Shown here piece after piece: positions 30,487-44,069 of a stretch of 64,000 bases of DNA. This DNA is from Pseudomonas sp. (GTDB lineage Bacteria > Pseudomonadota > Gammaproteobacteria > Pseudomonadales > Pseudomonadaceae), in assembly GCF_030690725.1 (NCBI RefSeq), contig NZ_JAUYGD010000053.1, positions 62,001 to 126,000 of the forward strand, read 5' to 3'. Each line of letters starts with the position of its first letter. Position 1 is the stretch's first letter. The position numbers and the translations under genes were made by a program. Under the pieces are notes generated by a model. The model did not search any database, was not told the DNA's origin, and saw nothing but the letters and a program-made list of their open reading frames with translations.

Positions 30487-31347
30487 TTAGCCGAGCGTGC
30501 GGGCTGACGCGGGCTGCGGGTGCATGACCGCGCGCTGACGTTCTTCCTCGAGGAATTTCATGATGATCGGTGCCACGGCTTCGGCGCGGGTCACCAAGAA
30601 CAGGTGGCCATCGTCGATTACGTGCAGCTCGGAGTTGGGGATGCGCCAGGCCAGCAGACGCATATTCACCAGCGGGATCAGCGGGTCATCGTCACCGGCC
30701 ATTACCAGCGTCGGTTGGCGGATCTTGTGCAGCCAGTGGATGCTGGTCCAGCCTAGCCCAGCGAACAGCTGCCAGTAGTAGCCCATCTTGCCGCCCGAAC
30801 GGACTTTACTGGCGTGCGCCAGGGCCAGTTTCGGGTCGCGGCGGAAGGCGCCGCCGTAGATTTCCGGGGCAATCTGCACGCCGTAGGACGGCTGCACGTA
30901 GCGCCGCGGGCTGGCCATGCACCAGAGCACCTTGGGTTTGCCAGGCACCATCACCGCGCCGGCCGAGGTGGCGGCGAGGATCAGCTTCTTGCAACGCTCC
31001 GGGTAGTCATGGGCGAACTGCTGCGCCAGGGCACCGCCCCAGGACACGCCAATCGCATTGACCTGACCGTAGTCGAGGTAATCGAGCATGCGCGCGGCGA
31101 GTTTGGCCAGGCCAGGAAAGCGATACGGCGTGCTGGGCGTAGAGGAGCCGCCAACGCCGGGTACGTCGAAGGCGATGACCTCCAGGCCTGGGTCCAGGGC
31201 GCGCACGAAAGGCATGACCAGCTCCAGGTTGGCCCCGATGCCGTTGAAGATCAGCAGCGGGGTCATCTTGCCGTTACCGGGGCGAACCGCGGTACGGATG
31301 GTCTGGCCGTCCAGTTCAATGGTACGGAATACGAAAGGTAGCGACAT
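30487..31347 (-). CDS. phaZ: PHA depolymerase
   Basis: GVSWGGALAQQFAHDYPERC; between the two synthases; ATG at 31347. Confidence 0.95.
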   Translation of the reverse strand: MSLPFVFRTIELDGQTIRTAVRPGNGKMTPLLIFNGIGANLELVMPFVRALDPGLEVIAFDVPGVGGSSTPSTPYRFPGLAKLAARMLDYLDYGQVNAIGVSWGGALAQQFAHDYPERCKKLILAATSAGAVMVPGKPKVLWCMASPRRYVQPSYGVQIAPEIYGGAFRRDPKLALAHASKVRSGGKMGYYWQLFAGLGWTSIHWLHKIRQPTLVMAGDDDPLIPLVNMRLLAWRIPNSELHVIDDGHLFLVTRAEAVAPIIMKFLEEERQRAVMHPQPASARTLG

Positions 31348-31424
31348 GCGCAAAAGCCCTATCAATTAAAACGCTGGATCAGACCCTCCGGGTCTTTTCC
31401 AGAAACGCCAGGGCAAAGCCTGGT

Positions 31425-31457
31425 TCGCCTCACCCGCGCAAATGAGCGGGTGGGCGA
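31425..31457 (-). terminator. Hairpin between phaC1 and phaZ
   Basis: TCGCCTCACCCGC ... GCGGGTGGGCGA, one-nt bulge. Confidence 0.5.
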
Positions 31458-31503
31458 GCGACACCTCCAGTGCCGCGGGCAGTGTTGCGCAGTGCGCAGT
31501 TGA

Positions 31504-33183
31504 TCAACGTTCGTGAACGTAGGTACCGGGGGCTGCTTCGCCGGCCGGATGTTTCTTGTTGCCCAGTTGGCTCGGTGCCTTTTTCTGCGCGCCGGAGCGC
31601 TCGCCAAGCCAGACCTGCCAATGCAGCCACCAGGAGTCGGCGTGCTTGGTCGAACTGGCTTGCCAGGTTTTCGGGTCCGCGTGCATCTGGGTGTTGGTCA
31701 TGTAACGTGATTTCGGGTTGCCCGGCGGGTTGAGAATGCTCTGGATATGCCCGCTGTTGGACAGAATGAATTCGACATTGCCGCCAAACAGCTTGGCCGA
31801 CTTGTAGCACGACTCCCACGGGGTGATGTGGTCGGTGGTGCCGGCCACGCAGTAGAGGTCGCTGGTCACCTGCTTGAGGTCGACCGGGGTACCGCAGACT
31901 TCCAGCGCACCTGGGCGAATCAGCGGGTTGGAGGTAAACATGTCGATAAATTCGCCATGCAGGGCAGCCGGCAGGCGCGTGGTGTCGTTGTTCCAGTAGA
32001 GGATGTCGAACACCGGTGGCTCGTTGCCGAGCAGGTAGTTGTTCACCCAGTAGTTCCAGATCAGGTCGTTGGGGCGCATCCAGGCGAACACCTTGGCCAT
32101 GTCGCTGCCTTCCAGCACGCCGGCCTGATAGGAGCGGCGCTTGGCCATCTCCAGGCTTTTCTCGTCGGCGAACAGCGCCACGTCGGTTTCCAGGCGGTTA
32201 TCCAGCACGCTGACCAGCAGGGTCAAGGCATGCACCTTCTTCTCACCCAGCGCGGCGTAATGGCCCAACAGCGAGGTAGTGGTCAGGCCGCCGGAGCAGG
32301 CGCCGAGCATGTTGATGTCTTTGCTGCCGGTGACGGCAGTAACCACGTCGATGGCTTCTTTCAGTGCTTCGATATAGGTCGACAGGCCCCACTCGCGGTG
32401 GGCCTTGGTCGGGTTGCGCCAGCTCACCACGAAGGTCTGGATGCCGTTGCGCAACAGGAAGCGCGCCACGCTCTTTTCCGGTGACAGGTCGAAGACGTAG
32501 AACTTGTTGATCTGCGGCGGCACCACCAGCAGTGGGCGCTCGTGCACCTGCTCGGTGATCGGCTTGTACTGGATCAGCTCCAGCAGGTCGTTGCGGAAAA
32601 TCACCGCGCCATCGGTGGTGGCCAAGCTTTTGCCGACCTCGAAGGCATTCATGTTGACCTGGCTCGGCATGCCACCGTTGTTGACGATGTCCTGGGCCAG
32701 GTGCGACAGGCCGTCAAGCAGGCTCTTGCCGCCGGTTTCAAAGAAGCGCTTAACGGCCGCCGGGTTGGCCATGCTGTTGCTCGGGGCCATGGCTTCGGTC
32801 ATCAGGTTGATCACGAAGTGGCCACGGCTGGCATCCTGTTCAGACAGGTTGCTGTGCTCGACCCAGTCATGCAGCTCTTTGCGCCAGGCCAGGTAGGTCT
32901 GCAGGTAGCGGCGGTACAGCGGATTCTGACTCCAGGCCGGATCGGCAAAACGCCGGTCGCCTTCGGTGGGGGTGAGGTCGGATTGGCCGAGCATCACGTT
33001 CTTCAGCTCCATGCTGAAGTGGGCAAGGTGTTTGGCGCTGTGCAGGGGTTGCTTGAGGGCTTGCTTGAGCACGACTCGGGCGGAGCTAAGTAGGTCTTTA
33101 CCGCGGATGCCGATCACCGGGTTAAGGCCCAAAGTGTTCTCGGAGGCCTGGTGTTTCAGGTCATCATTATTCTTATCTGTCAT
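31504..33183 (-). CDS. phaC1: Class II PHA synthase PhaC1
   Basis: GACSGGLTTTSLLGHYA; GLNPVIGIRGKDLLSSARVVLKQAL. Confidence 0.96.
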   Translation of the reverse strand: MTDKNNDDLKHQASENTLGLNPVIGIRGKDLLSSARVVLKQALKQPLHSAKHLAHFSMELKNVMLGQSDLTPTEGDRRFADPAWSQNPLYRRYLQTYLAWRKELHDWVEHSNLSEQDASRGHFVINLMTEAMAPSNSMANPAAVKRFFETGGKSLLDGLSHLAQDIVNNGGMPSQVNMNAFEVGKSLATTDGAVIFRNDLLELIQYKPITEQVHERPLLVVPPQINKFYVFDLSPEKSVARFLLRNGIQTFVVSWRNPTKAHREWGLSTYIEALKEAIDVVTAVTGSKDINMLGACSGGLTTTSLLGHYAALGEKKVHALTLLVSVLDNRLETDVALFADEKSLEMAKRRSYQAGVLEGSDMAKVFAWMRPNDLIWNYWVNNYLLGNEPPVFDILYWNNDTTRLPAALHGEFIDMFTSNPLIRPGALEVCGTPVDLKQVTSDLYCVAGTTDHITPWESCYKSAKLFGGNVEFILSNSGHIQSILNPPGNPKSRYMTNTQMHADPKTWQASSTKHADSWWLHWQVWLGERSGAQKKAPSQLGNKKHPAGEAAPGTYVHER

Positions 33184-33300
33184 CTACAACGCTCCATTGT
33201 CCTGAGACGAAATACCGGCATACGGCTGTGCACGGCGACACAGGGCTAGAACCTGCTCCAAGTCTGCTGCGCGTCGGTCCTGCTGCGTTAAGAGCAGACT

Positions 33301-33383
33301 CGGAATGCTCATGTACAAAAGTACACTCCGCTTCCTCGCCTGTTCTTGCCTTGCATGACTCTAGCTCGCGAGACTTTGAACAG
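33301..33383 (-). repeat. Dispersed intergenic repeat, copy 1
   Basis: Minus strand: ctgttcaaagtctcgcgagctagagtcatgcaaggcaagaacaggcgaggaagcggagtgtacttttgtacatgagcattccg; similar to 35541-35625. Confidence 0.65.
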
Positions 33384-33698
33384 GTTCCATGAACCAGGTA
33401 TTGCCCGGATTACCAAGGGCGGATCGCTCCGCAATCTTCCTCGTCGCAGGGGCTGCCTGGCGCGAGAAACTTCCAACTACTTGGTTACCCGAGTTTGAGA
33501 ATTTGTGCAAGCCGGCCGCGATCCAGGCCGAATGCGCGATGAGTATGCAGGGAAGGATTAGAAAATGCGCTCTAACCGGTCAGGATCAACGGGCTAGACG
33601 GGCTGCTGCGCTGCGGCAGATTGCCGCTCGGCGCTGTGCGAGTGAGGAAATAGCTGAAGCACCTGAGTCAATTCCTGACGGCATGTGGCCCGGGCACT

Positions 33699-34073
33699 TC
33701 AGAGCATCAGTTTGACCACGCTTTCGCTGGGGTCACGGGACTTGCCGGCGGCGGCGAGGGTGGCGAGGTAATCGCTCCACAGTTCGCTCTGGCGCAGGGA
33801 CAGCTGTTCCAGATAATCCCAGGTGAACAGGCCGCTGTCGTGGCCGTCATCAAAGGTCAGTTTGAGGGCGTAATTGCCGGCGGGCTCGATCTTGCTCAGG
33901 CCGACGCCGAGCTTGCCGGTTTGCAGAATCGGTTTGCCATGGCCCTGTACTTCCGCCGATGGCGAATGTACGCGCAGAAACTCGGCGGGCAGGGTGTAGT
34001 GCTCGTCCGCCCCGTAATGCAGCTCCAGGGTTTTCGAGGCCTTGTGTAGTTTGATCGCCGTGGGGATACGCAT
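33699..34073 (-). CDS. DUF971 (gamma-butyrobetaine hydroxylase-like N-terminal) protein
   Basis: RIPTAIKLHKASKTLELHYGADEHYTLPAEFLRVHSPSAEVQGHG. Confidence 0.88.
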   Translation of the reverse strand: MRIPTAIKLHKASKTLELHYGADEHYTLPAEFLRVHSPSAEVQGHGKPILQTGKLGVGLSKIEPAGNYALKLTFDDGHDSGLFTWDYLEQLSLRQSELWSDYLATLAAAGKSRDPSESVVKLML

Positions 34074-34092
34074 GCTCGATTCCAGAGGCGGT

Positions 34093-34152
34093 GTAGCCCG
34101 GATGCAATCCGGGGGCTTCGTAATACGCTCCCTCGGATTGCAACCGGGCTAC
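34093..34152. repeat. GTAGCCCGGAT...ATCCGGGCTAC inverted repeat
   Basis: gtagcccggatgcaatccggg ... cggattgcaaccgggctac. Confidence 0.8.
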
Positions 34153-34164
34153 GGGGTGGGGTGG

Positions 34165-35505
34165 TTACAGAATATAGCGCGACAGGTCTTCGTCCTGCGC
34201 CAGCTCGCCGAGGTGACTGTTGACGTAAGCGGCGTCGATCACGATCGGCGTGCCGTTCTGCTGGCCAGCCAGGTCGCCAGCGCTGAAAGAGACTTCCTCC
34301 AACAGGCGCTCGAGCAGGGTGTGCAGGCGGCGCGCGCCGATGTTCTCGGTCTTCTCGTTGACCTGATAAGCAATTTCGGCGATGCGCTTGATGCCTTCGG
34401 CGACAAACTGGATGCCCAGGCCTTCGGTGTTGAGCAGCGCGGCGTATTGCTCGGTCAGCGAGGCGTGCGGCTCGGTGAGGATGCGCTCGAAGTCCTGTGG
34501 GGTCAGGGCTTTCAGCTCCACGCGAATCGGCAGGCGGCCTTGCAGCTCCGGCACCAGGTCGCTTGGCTTGCTCAGGTGAAAGGCGCCGGAGGCGATAAAC
34601 AAAATGTGGTCGGTTTTCACCATACCCAGCTTGGTGTTCACCGTGCAGCCTTCGATCAGCGGCAGCAGGTCGCGCTGCACGCCTTCGCGGGATACGTCGG
34701 CGCCGCCGGTATTGCCGCGCTTGGCCACCTTGTCGATCTCGTCGATAAACACGATGCCGTTCTGTTCCACGGCTTCCAGAGCCTGGGCCTTGAGTTCTTC
34801 CTCGTTGACCAGGCGCGCGGCTTCTTCATCGCGCACCATCTTCAGGGCTTCCTTGACCTTGAGCTTGCGGCTCTTCTTCTTGCCCTTGCCCATGTTGGAA
34901 AACAGGCTTTGCAGCTGGTTGGTCATCTCTTCCATGCCCGGCGGGGTCATGATTTCGATGCCGGCCGGGGCGTCGGCCACTTCGATCTCGATGTCCTTGT
35001 CGTCCAGCTGGCCTTCGCGCAGGCGCTTGCGGAACAGCTGACGGGTGTTGGAATCGCTGCCCGGCGCGGCTTCCTCGCTGAAACCGGTGCGGGCCGGTGG
35101 CAGCAGGGCATCGAGGATGCGCTCTTCGGCGGCATCTTCGGCGCGGTGGCGCACCTTGATCATCTCCTGCTCGCGCAGCATCTTGATCGCCGCATCGGCG
35201 AGGTCACGGATCATCGACTCGACATCTCGGCCGACATAGCCGACCTCGGTGAACTTGGTCGCTTCCACCTTGATAAACGGCGCATTGGCCAGCTTGGCCA
35301 GGCGGCGGGCGATTTCGGTCTTGCCGACGCCGGTAGGGCCGATCATCAGGATGTTCTTCGGCGTTACTTCGGTGCGCAGCTCAAGCGGCAGCTGCATGCG
35401 CCGCCAGCGGTTGCGCAGGGCAATGGCCACGGCGCGCTTGGCGTCGTCCTGACCGATGATATGGCGGTTGAGTTCGTGAACGATCTCGCGGGGCGTCATG
35501 GACAT
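34165..35505 (-). CDS. hslU: ATP-dependent protease ATPase subunit HslU
   Basis: [54 protein letters not shown]-terminus DEDLSRYIL. Confidence 0.98.
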   Translation of the reverse strand: MSMTPREIVHELNRHIIGQDDAKRAVAIALRNRWRRMQLPLELRTEVTPKNILMIGPTGVGKTEIARRLAKLANAPFIKVEATKFTEVGYVGRDVESMIRDLADAAIKMLREQEMIKVRHRAEDAAEERILDALLPPARTGFSEEAAPGSDSNTRQLFRKRLREGQLDDKDIEIEVADAPAGIEIMTPPGMEEMTNQLQSLFSNMGKGKKKSRKLKVKEALKMVRDEEAARLVNEEELKAQALEAVEQNGIVFIDEIDKVAKRGNTGGADVSREGVQRDLLPLIEGCTVNTKLGMVKTDHILFIASGAFHLSKPSDLVPELQGRLPIRVELKALTPQDFERILTEPHASLTEQYAALLNTEGLGIQFVAEGIKRIAEIAYQVNEKTENIGARRLHTLLERLLEEVSFSAGDLAGQQNGTPIVIDAAYVNSHLGELAQDEDLSRYIL

Positions 35506-35540
35506 GCGGGTTTACTCCAGAAAAGACCGCTAATCAGGGT

Positions 35541-35625
35541 GTTTAAAGCGTCGCGAGCGAAGGTCAGGCAAGGCGAAAGTAGGCGAGGAAGCGGAGTTTA
35601 CGTCTGTAAATGAGCATGACTCATT
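35541..35625 (+). repeat. Dispersed intergenic repeat, copy 2
   Basis: gtttaaagcgtcgcgagcgaaggtcaggcaaggcgaaagtaggcgaggaagcggagtttacgtctgtaaatgagcatgactcattc. Confidence 0.65.
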
Positions 35626-35717
35626 CCATTCGCTCTCCGGGCCGCCCTTACGGGCGTTCAGCGACAAGTCGCTGTCCGAAGCCTGCTTGCAACGCAGCAT
35701 GGCCGAGCGCAGCAGCT

Positions 35718-36272
35718 TTAAACGGCCGGATCGGCGCAGTCCTCTTCTTCGATAGTCAGGGTTTGGTTAGTGAAGACACAGATGGAGCCGGCAATGTTCA
35801 GCGCGGTTTCGGTGATTTCACGGGCACTCAAATCGGTTTTCTGCAGCAGGGCCATGGCCGCGGCCTGGGCGAAGCCGCCACCGGAACCCATGGCGATCAG
35901 GCCGTGCTCGGGCTCAACCACATCGCCGTTGCCGGTGATGATCAGCGAGGCGTCCTTGTTGGCCACTGCCAGCATGGCTTCCAGGCGGCTCAGCGAGCGG
36001 TCGGTGCGCCAGTCTTTGGCCAGCTCGACGGCAGCGCGCACCAGGTGGCCCTGGTGTTTTTCCAGCTGGCCTTCAAAGCGTTCAAACAGGGTAAAGGCGT
36101 CGGCGGTGGCACCGGCGAAGCCGGCCAGCACCTGGCCGTGGTACAGGCGACGAACTTTTTTCGCGTTGCCTTTCATCACGGTATTGCCGAGGGACACCTG
36201 GCCGTCGCCGCCCATGACGACTTTGCCGTTGCGGCGCACTGAAACGATGGTGGTCAAGGGGAGAGTCTCCAC
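35718..36272 (-). CDS. hslV: ATP-dependent protease peptidase subunit HslV
   Basis: [37 protein letters not shown]; start either GTG 36272 or, more like known HslV, TTG 36257. Confidence 0.96.
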   Translation of the reverse strand: METLPLTTIVSVRRNGKVVMGGDGQVSLGNTVMKGNAKKVRRLYHGQVLAGFAGATADAFTLFERFEGQLEKHQGHLVRAAVELAKDWRTDRSLSRLEAMLAVANKDASLIITGNGDVVEPEHGLIAMGSGGGFAQAAAMALLQKTDLSAREITETALNIAGSICVFTNQTLTIEEEDCADPAV

Positions 36273-36389
36273 GCAGCGGGGCGAAAGTGCCCAATGCCGA
36301 ATGAAGTGGGGGCAGCGATGCCCTGCTTCAAGCCCTGGGGCATCCGCTGTCCGACAAATAGTCGTGCGAATGCGCCACAGGGCCTGAAC

Positions 36390-37070
36390 TTACTGGCTTT
36401 GCCGCTGCTGTAACAACAGATTGCTAAAGCCGCTGGCGGCCAGGGATTTCTGCGCTTGGCCGAGCTGTTCGCGGGTGGCGAAGGGGCCGACCAGCACGCG
36501 GTGCCAGGTTTCTTCGCGCACCGTGCCGGATTCCACCTGCACGTTCTGTCCGAGCAGGATGATCTGCGCGCGCAGGCTGTCGGCGTCGTCCTTGCGGCGG
36601 AACGAGCCGGCCTGGAGGAAGAATTGCGAGCTGACCGGACCTTTGGCGACTACTGGCGGCGGTGGCGGCACCTGGCCGTTGAGCGCGGCTTCGGCGCGGG
36701 CGGCATCGATCTTCGCCGCTTCTTCCGGGGTAACCGGCTTCTGCGCGGGCGGTGCGACGGGCTCGATGCTTTGCGGCGGCAGGATCACTTCCGATTCCGG
36801 CAGCAGGGTGTAGAAGTCGTATTTGGGCTTGGCCGGCTCGTTAGTGGCAGGCTTGGCGGCCGCCGCTTTATTGGCCTGAGTGACGCGCGCCTGTTCGACC
36901 TTGTTGCGCTTGATCTCGTCGCGGCCCGGTTCGAGGCTGAACAGAAACACCATAAAACCGCCGATCACCAGGCCGCAGACCAGCCAGAACCAGCCCGGCA
37001 CCGGTTTTTTCGCCGGTGCTTGGTAACGGCTGGCGCCGCGTTTGGCGGCGGGTTTTTTCTTGGCGGCCAC
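36390..37070 (-). CDS. SPOR domain-containing protein
   Basis: N-terminal TM; C-terminal FFLQAGSFRRKDDADSLRAQI...WHRVLVGPFATREQ. Confidence 0.88.
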   Translation of the reverse strand: MAAKKKPAAKRGASRYQAPAKKPVPGWFWLVCGLVIGGFMVFLFSLEPGRDEIKRNKVEQARVTQANKAAAAKPATNEPAKPKYDFYTLLPESEVILPPQSIEPVAPPAQKPVTPEEAAKIDAARAEAALNGQVPPPPPVVAKGPVSSQFFLQAGSFRRKDDADSLRAQIILLGQNVQVESGTVREETWHRVLVGPFATREQLGQAQKSLAASGFSNLLLQQRQSQ

Positions 37071-38870
<1,800 letters not shown>

Positions 38871-38942
38871 TTATCGACGCCCTTCGCCCGCAGCTTCAAG
38901 CAGCGTGTGGTTTTGGCCGGTTAAAGGCAGGCGAGCCGTGGT

Positions 38943-39009
38943 GTAGCCCGGATGAAATCCGGGGAGCGTCGGCCCCGGCAAAGCCGCTCCCGGATTGCAT
39001 CCGGGCTAC
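38943..39009. repeat. GTAGCCCGGAT...ATCCGGGCTAC inverted repeat
   Basis: gtagcccggatgaaatccgggg ... cccggattgcatccgggctac. Confidence 0.8.
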
Positions 39010-39024
39010 GGGTGATCGCGCTGA

Positions 39025-40713
39025 CTACGCGGAGCGTTGCGCCGTGCCGCGTACTGCCGCGTTACCGGCGACGAAATACGGCGCGCTGCTGCGTGGCAGC
39101 GGGGCGCGGCCACGGATTTTGTCGGCAATCTTCTCGGCCATCATGATGGTTGGCGCATTCAGATTGCCGGTGACGATCAGCGGCATGATCGACGCATCCA
39201 CCACCCGCAGGCCCTGCACACCGTGCACCCGGCCCTGACCATCGACCACCGCCATATCGTCTTCGCCCATCTTGCAGGAACATGACGGATGGTAGGCGGT
39301 TTCTGCATGTTCGCGGATAAAGGCGTCCAGTTCGGCATCCGTCTGCAGCTCGGCACCGGGGCTGATCTCACGACCGCGATACGGGTCCAGCGCCGCCTGC
39401 GCCATGATTTCGCGGGTGATGCGGATGCCGTCGCGGAACTCGCGCCAGTCCTGCTCGTGCGCCATGTAGTTAAAGAGGATGCTCGGGTGCTGGCGCGGGT
39501 CCTTGGATTTGACCTGAATGCGTCCACGGCTTGGCGAGCGCATGGAACCCATATGCGCCTGGAAACCATGTTCCTTCACCGCGTTGCTGCCGTTGTAGTT
39601 AATTGCCACCGGCAGGAAGTGGTACTGGATATTTGGCCACTCGAACTCGCTACTTGAGCGGATAAAACCGCCGGCTTCGAACTGGTTGCTGGCGCCGATG
39701 CCCTTGCCGAGGAACAGCCAATTGGCGCCGATCATCGGCTGGTTCCACCATTGCAGCGCCGGGTACAGCGACACCGGCTGCTTGCAGGCGTATTGCAGGT
39801 ACACCTCCAGATGGTCCTGCAGGTTCTGGCCGACGCCGGGCAGGTCGTGCACCAAGGGGATGTCCAGTTCACGCAGCAGCGCCGCCGGGCCGACGCCGGA
39901 GCGTTGCAGCACCTGCGGGGAAGCAATCGCACCGCCACACAGCAGCACTTCGCGGCGCGCGTTGACGGTGATCGGCGTGTCGTTGTCGCCGAGCAGGTAA
40001 GCCACGCCGCTGGCGCGTTTGCCGCTGAACAGAATACGGTCGGTGAGGGCGTGGGTAACGATGGTCAGGTTTGGCCGTTCGCGGGCCTGATCGAGATAAC
40101 CACGCGCGGTGCTGGAGCGGCGGCCCTTGGGCGTAACGGTGCGGTCCATCGGGCCGAAGCCTTCCTGCTGGTAGCCGTTGAGGTCGTCGGTGCGTGGATA
40201 ACCGGCTTGCACGCCGGCTTCGATCATGGCGTGGAACAGCGGGTTATTGCCGTTCTTCGGCGTGGTTACCGACACCGGGCCCTCGCCGCCGTGATAGGCG
40301 TTGGCGCCAATATCACGGGTTTCCGCCTTGCGGAAATACGGCAGGCAATCCAGGTAGCTCCAGTCTTCCAGGCCTTTTTCCTCGGCCCAACCGTCGTAAT
40401 CCATAGCGTTGCCACGGATGTAGCACATGCCGTTGATCAAGGATGAACCGCCCAGGCCCTTGCCGCGTCCGCATTCCATGCGGCGGTTGTTCATATGCGG
40501 TTCGGGCTCGGTCAGGTAGGCCCAGTTGTAGCGCCGGCCTTGCAGCGGGAAGGCCAGGGCGGCGGGCATCTGGGTGCGGAAATCCAGGCGGTAATCCGGG
40601 CCGCCGGCTTCCAGCAGCAGCACGCTGACGTCAGCGTCTTCGGTCAGGCGGGTGGCCAGCACGTTACCGGCCGAGCCGGCGCCGATGATGATGTAGTCGA
40701 ATTCCTGGGGCAT
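39025..40713 (-). CDS. betA: Choline dehydrogenase
   Basis: [53 protein letters not shown]. Confidence 0.95.
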   Translation of the reverse strand: MPQEFDYIIIGAGSAGNVLATRLTEDADVSVLLLEAGGPDYRLDFRTQMPAALAFPLQGRRYNWAYLTEPEPHMNNRRMECGRGKGLGGSSLINGMCYIRGNAMDYDGWAEEKGLEDWSYLDCLPYFRKAETRDIGANAYHGGEGPVSVTTPKNGNNPLFHAMIEAGVQAGYPRTDDLNGYQQEGFGPMDRTVTPKGRRSSTARGYLDQARERPNLTIVTHALTDRILFSGKRASGVAYLLGDNDTPITVNARREVLLCGGAIASPQVLQRSGVGPAALLRELDIPLVHDLPGVGQNLQDHLEVYLQYACKQPVSLYPALQWWNQPMIGANWLFLGKGIGASNQFEAGGFIRSSSEFEWPNIQYHFLPVAINYNGSNAVKEHGFQAHMGSMRSPSRGRIQVKSKDPRQHPSILFNYMAHEQDWREFRDGIRITREIMAQAALDPYRGREISPGAELQTDAELDAFIREHAETAYHPSCSCKMGEDDMAVVDGQGRVHGVQGLRVVDASIMPLIVTGNLNAPTIMMAEKIADKIRGRAPLPRSSAPYFVAGNAAVRGTAQRSA

Positions 40714-40723
40714 AAAAACTCCT

Positions 40724-40783
40724 GTAGCCCGGATGCACTCCGGGGAAAACGCGGTGACTGTTCCCGGATTGCATCCGGGCTAC
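40724..40783. repeat. GTAGCCCGGAT...ATCCGGGCTAC inverted repeat
   Basis: gtagcccggatgcactccgggg ... cccggattgcatccgggctac. Confidence 0.8.
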
Positions 40784-40834
40784 GGGGCGGTGAAGACCGG
40801 GTGATCGGGTTGCCGTATGGATAGCAGTCGGTCT

Positions 40835-40884
40835 GTGGGAGGGGCTTTAGCCGCGACACCTTTCGCGGCCAAAGCCCCTCCCAC
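40835..40884. repeat. GTGGGAGGGGCTTT...AAAGCCCCTCCCAC inverted repeat
   Basis: Long near-perfect hairpin between betB and betA. Confidence 0.8.
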
Positions 40885-40895
40885 GGATAAGATGC

Positions 40896-42368
<1,473 letters not shown>

Positions 42369-42457
42369 GGCGCGTTCCTCGTGTGCGGTGGGCGACGCGA
42401 GCCAGCTGGCGCAGGTCGTCGGTGTAAGCAATATAGACCCAAGGCTAAATTATCTTA

Positions 42458-42475
42458 ATTGAACGATCAATCAAT
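42458..42475. promoter_or_regulatory. BetI-like operator ATTGAACGATCAATCAAT upstream of betB
   Basis: ATTGA/TCAAT inverted repeat; 16-nt core identical to the site upstream of betI. Confidence 0.65.
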
Positions 42476-42641
42476 AAAAACGACAGGGCACAACCAAACG
42501 CGACACGCAGGGCATCTAGCCGGTGGGTGCTGTGGCGCAAAAAAGCATGTTGGGTGCTTTTTAACCACCGTCCGTCAATGCCAGTTTGTCCCTTTGAATA
42601 CCTTGTAATACATTGCATTCAATAGTGTGGAGGGCACCTTA

Positions 42642-42914
42642 ATGAGCGTCACAACCGTGCGGCTGCAACCTGAACTCGAAGAAAATCTTGGGGCCATGGC
42701 CGAAAAGCTTAATCGCAGTAAAAGCTGGCTTATTAATCAGGCGCTTAGAGAGTTTTTTGAGCGCCAGGCGCTAGAGCAGAACCGCTGGCAGGAAACACTC
42801 CAAGCTATTGAGTCCGTCGCACAGGGCAAGGTCGTGTCCGGTGAGGCGGTAAACACCTGGCTGCAAAGCTGGGGCAGCTCCAATGAACTGCCACCACCCA
42901 AGGCGGGCGAATGA
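42642..42914 (+). CDS. Ribbon-helix-helix (CopG-family) antitoxin
   Basis: TTVRLQPELEENLGAMAEKLNRSKSWLINQALREFFE; overlaps downstream toxin start. Confidence 0.85.
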   Translation: MSVTTVRLQPELEENLGAMAEKLNRSKSWLINQALREFFERQALEQNRWQETLQAIESVAQGKVVSGEAVNTWLQSWGSSNELPPPKAGE

Positions 42915-43201
42915 AGCTGGTCTACTCAGAAGAGTCCGTGGCAGATCTGGTTCGTCTGCGGGCATTTATTGCTGAGAAAGATCCCCTTGCCGCCGCACGT
43001 GTAGCAACAGAACTCATTGCGCGCATCGAAAGTCTCCGCCTATTCCCAACAATGGGACGCGCAGTCGAGTTAGCTCCAGACCCCAGCGCTATTCGTGACG
43101 CAATATTCGGGAAGTACGTAATTCGCTATGCCGCTCATAGCCAGACAGTCGTGATTCTTCGTATATGGCATCACTACGAAGACCGCATGCAAAGCATCTA
43201 A
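42911..43201 (+). CDS. RelE/ParE family toxin
   Basis: VYSEESVADLVRLRAFIAEKDPLAAARVATELIARIESLRLFPTMGRAVE...VVILRIWHHYEDR. Confidence 0.88.
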   Translation: MKLVYSEESVADLVRLRAFIAEKDPLAAARVATELIARIESLRLFPTMGRAVELAPDPSAIRDAIFGKYVIRYAAHSQTVVILRIWHHYEDRMQSI

Positions 43202-43289
43202 CTACGGGTTCAGTCGTTGACTGTGCTGCGTTGGTCGAACGCCGTGTAACCCTCCAGGCAGGAGGCTGGTTGAGCCCCATGGTGAGTTA

Positions 43290-43350
43290 CGGCGCAATCA
43301 AACCATCTGTGGCTGGGCGCTAGTGGCCGGTGCCTAACCCACCCTACGTG
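43290..43350. repeat. Degenerate copy of the TAACCCACCCTAC-type repeat downstream of the TA module
   Basis: catggtgagttacggcgc ... cctaacccaccctacg; compare 62433-62597. Confidence 0.5.
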
Positions 43351-43934
43351 GCCTTGGCCAATTGCAGATCAAGGTATTCATAGGCGATCTCAATCGCCTG
43401 GCGGGTGTCGAAGCCTTCGCCGGACAGCGCGCCGCGCAGCCACAAACCATCGATCAAAGCCGCCAGACCACGGGCAGCGGTGCGCGCCTGATCCTGCGGC
43501 AATACCCGGCTGAATTGCCCACACAGGTTGGAATACAAACGGTGATCGTTGACCCGCTGCAAACGCCGCAGCGCCGGCTGGTGCATGCTGGTGGCCCAGA
43601 ACGCCAGCCAGGTTTTCATCGCCGGGCCGTTGACCTGGCTGTCATCGAAGTTGCCTTCAATCATCGCCCGCAGGTGTTCGCGCGGCTGGTCCGGCGGCAG
43701 GCTGGCGCGGCGTTCGCGCACGGCATCGCTGAGCGCCTGCATCAGGTGGCGCATGGTGGCGTCGAGCAGGCCGTTCTTGTCGCGGAAATAGTGGCTGATG
43801 ATGCCGTTGGAGACCCCGGCGATCCGCGCAATATAGGCGATGCTGGCATCGCTCATGCCGACCTGATCAACCGCTTCGAGGGTGGCCGCGATCAATTGCG
43901 AGCGGCGGATCGGTTGCATTCCGACCTTGGGCAT
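43344..43934 (-). CDS. betI: Transcriptional repressor BetI
   Basis: [57 protein letters not shown]. Confidence 0.95.
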   Translation of the reverse strand: MPKVGMQPIRRSQLIAATLEAVDQVGMSDASIAYIARIAGVSNGIISHYFRDKNGLLDATMRHLMQALSDAVRERRASLPPDQPREHLRAMIEGNFDDSQVNGPAMKTWLAFWATSMHQPALRRLQRVNDHRLYSNLCGQFSRVLPQDQARTAARGLAALIDGLWLRGALSGEGFDTRQAIEIAYEYLDLQLAKAT

Positions 43935-43991
43935 CTGCTTCTCCATCGATGGGGGCGTCCCCGGAATGCGCGCAGTCTAGGCCGGTTATTG

Positions 43992-44007
43992 TTGAACGAT
44001 CAATCAA
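43992..44007. promoter_or_regulatory. BetI-like operator TTGAACGATCAATCAA upstream of betI
   Basis: Identical 16-mer to the site at 42459-42474. Confidence 0.65.
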
Positions 44008-44069
44008 ACATGACGTTCCAGAGATGACCTGTCGGTCAGGGGCATGCCGCTGCGCGAGGGCCGACGGAG

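Noticed and set aside
28600-33183. Two PHA synthases as an unusual duplication
   Set aside because: phaC1-phaZ-phaC2-phaD is the standard Pseudomonas medium-chain PHA arrangement.
33389-33715. 108-aa plus-strand ORF upstream of phaC1
   Set aside because: No recognisable motif; lies in the phaC1 upstream region and repeat-containing DNA.
34042-35613. 523-aa plus-strand ORF opposite hslU
   Set aside because: Shadow of HslU; no family resemblance and GC-driven composition.
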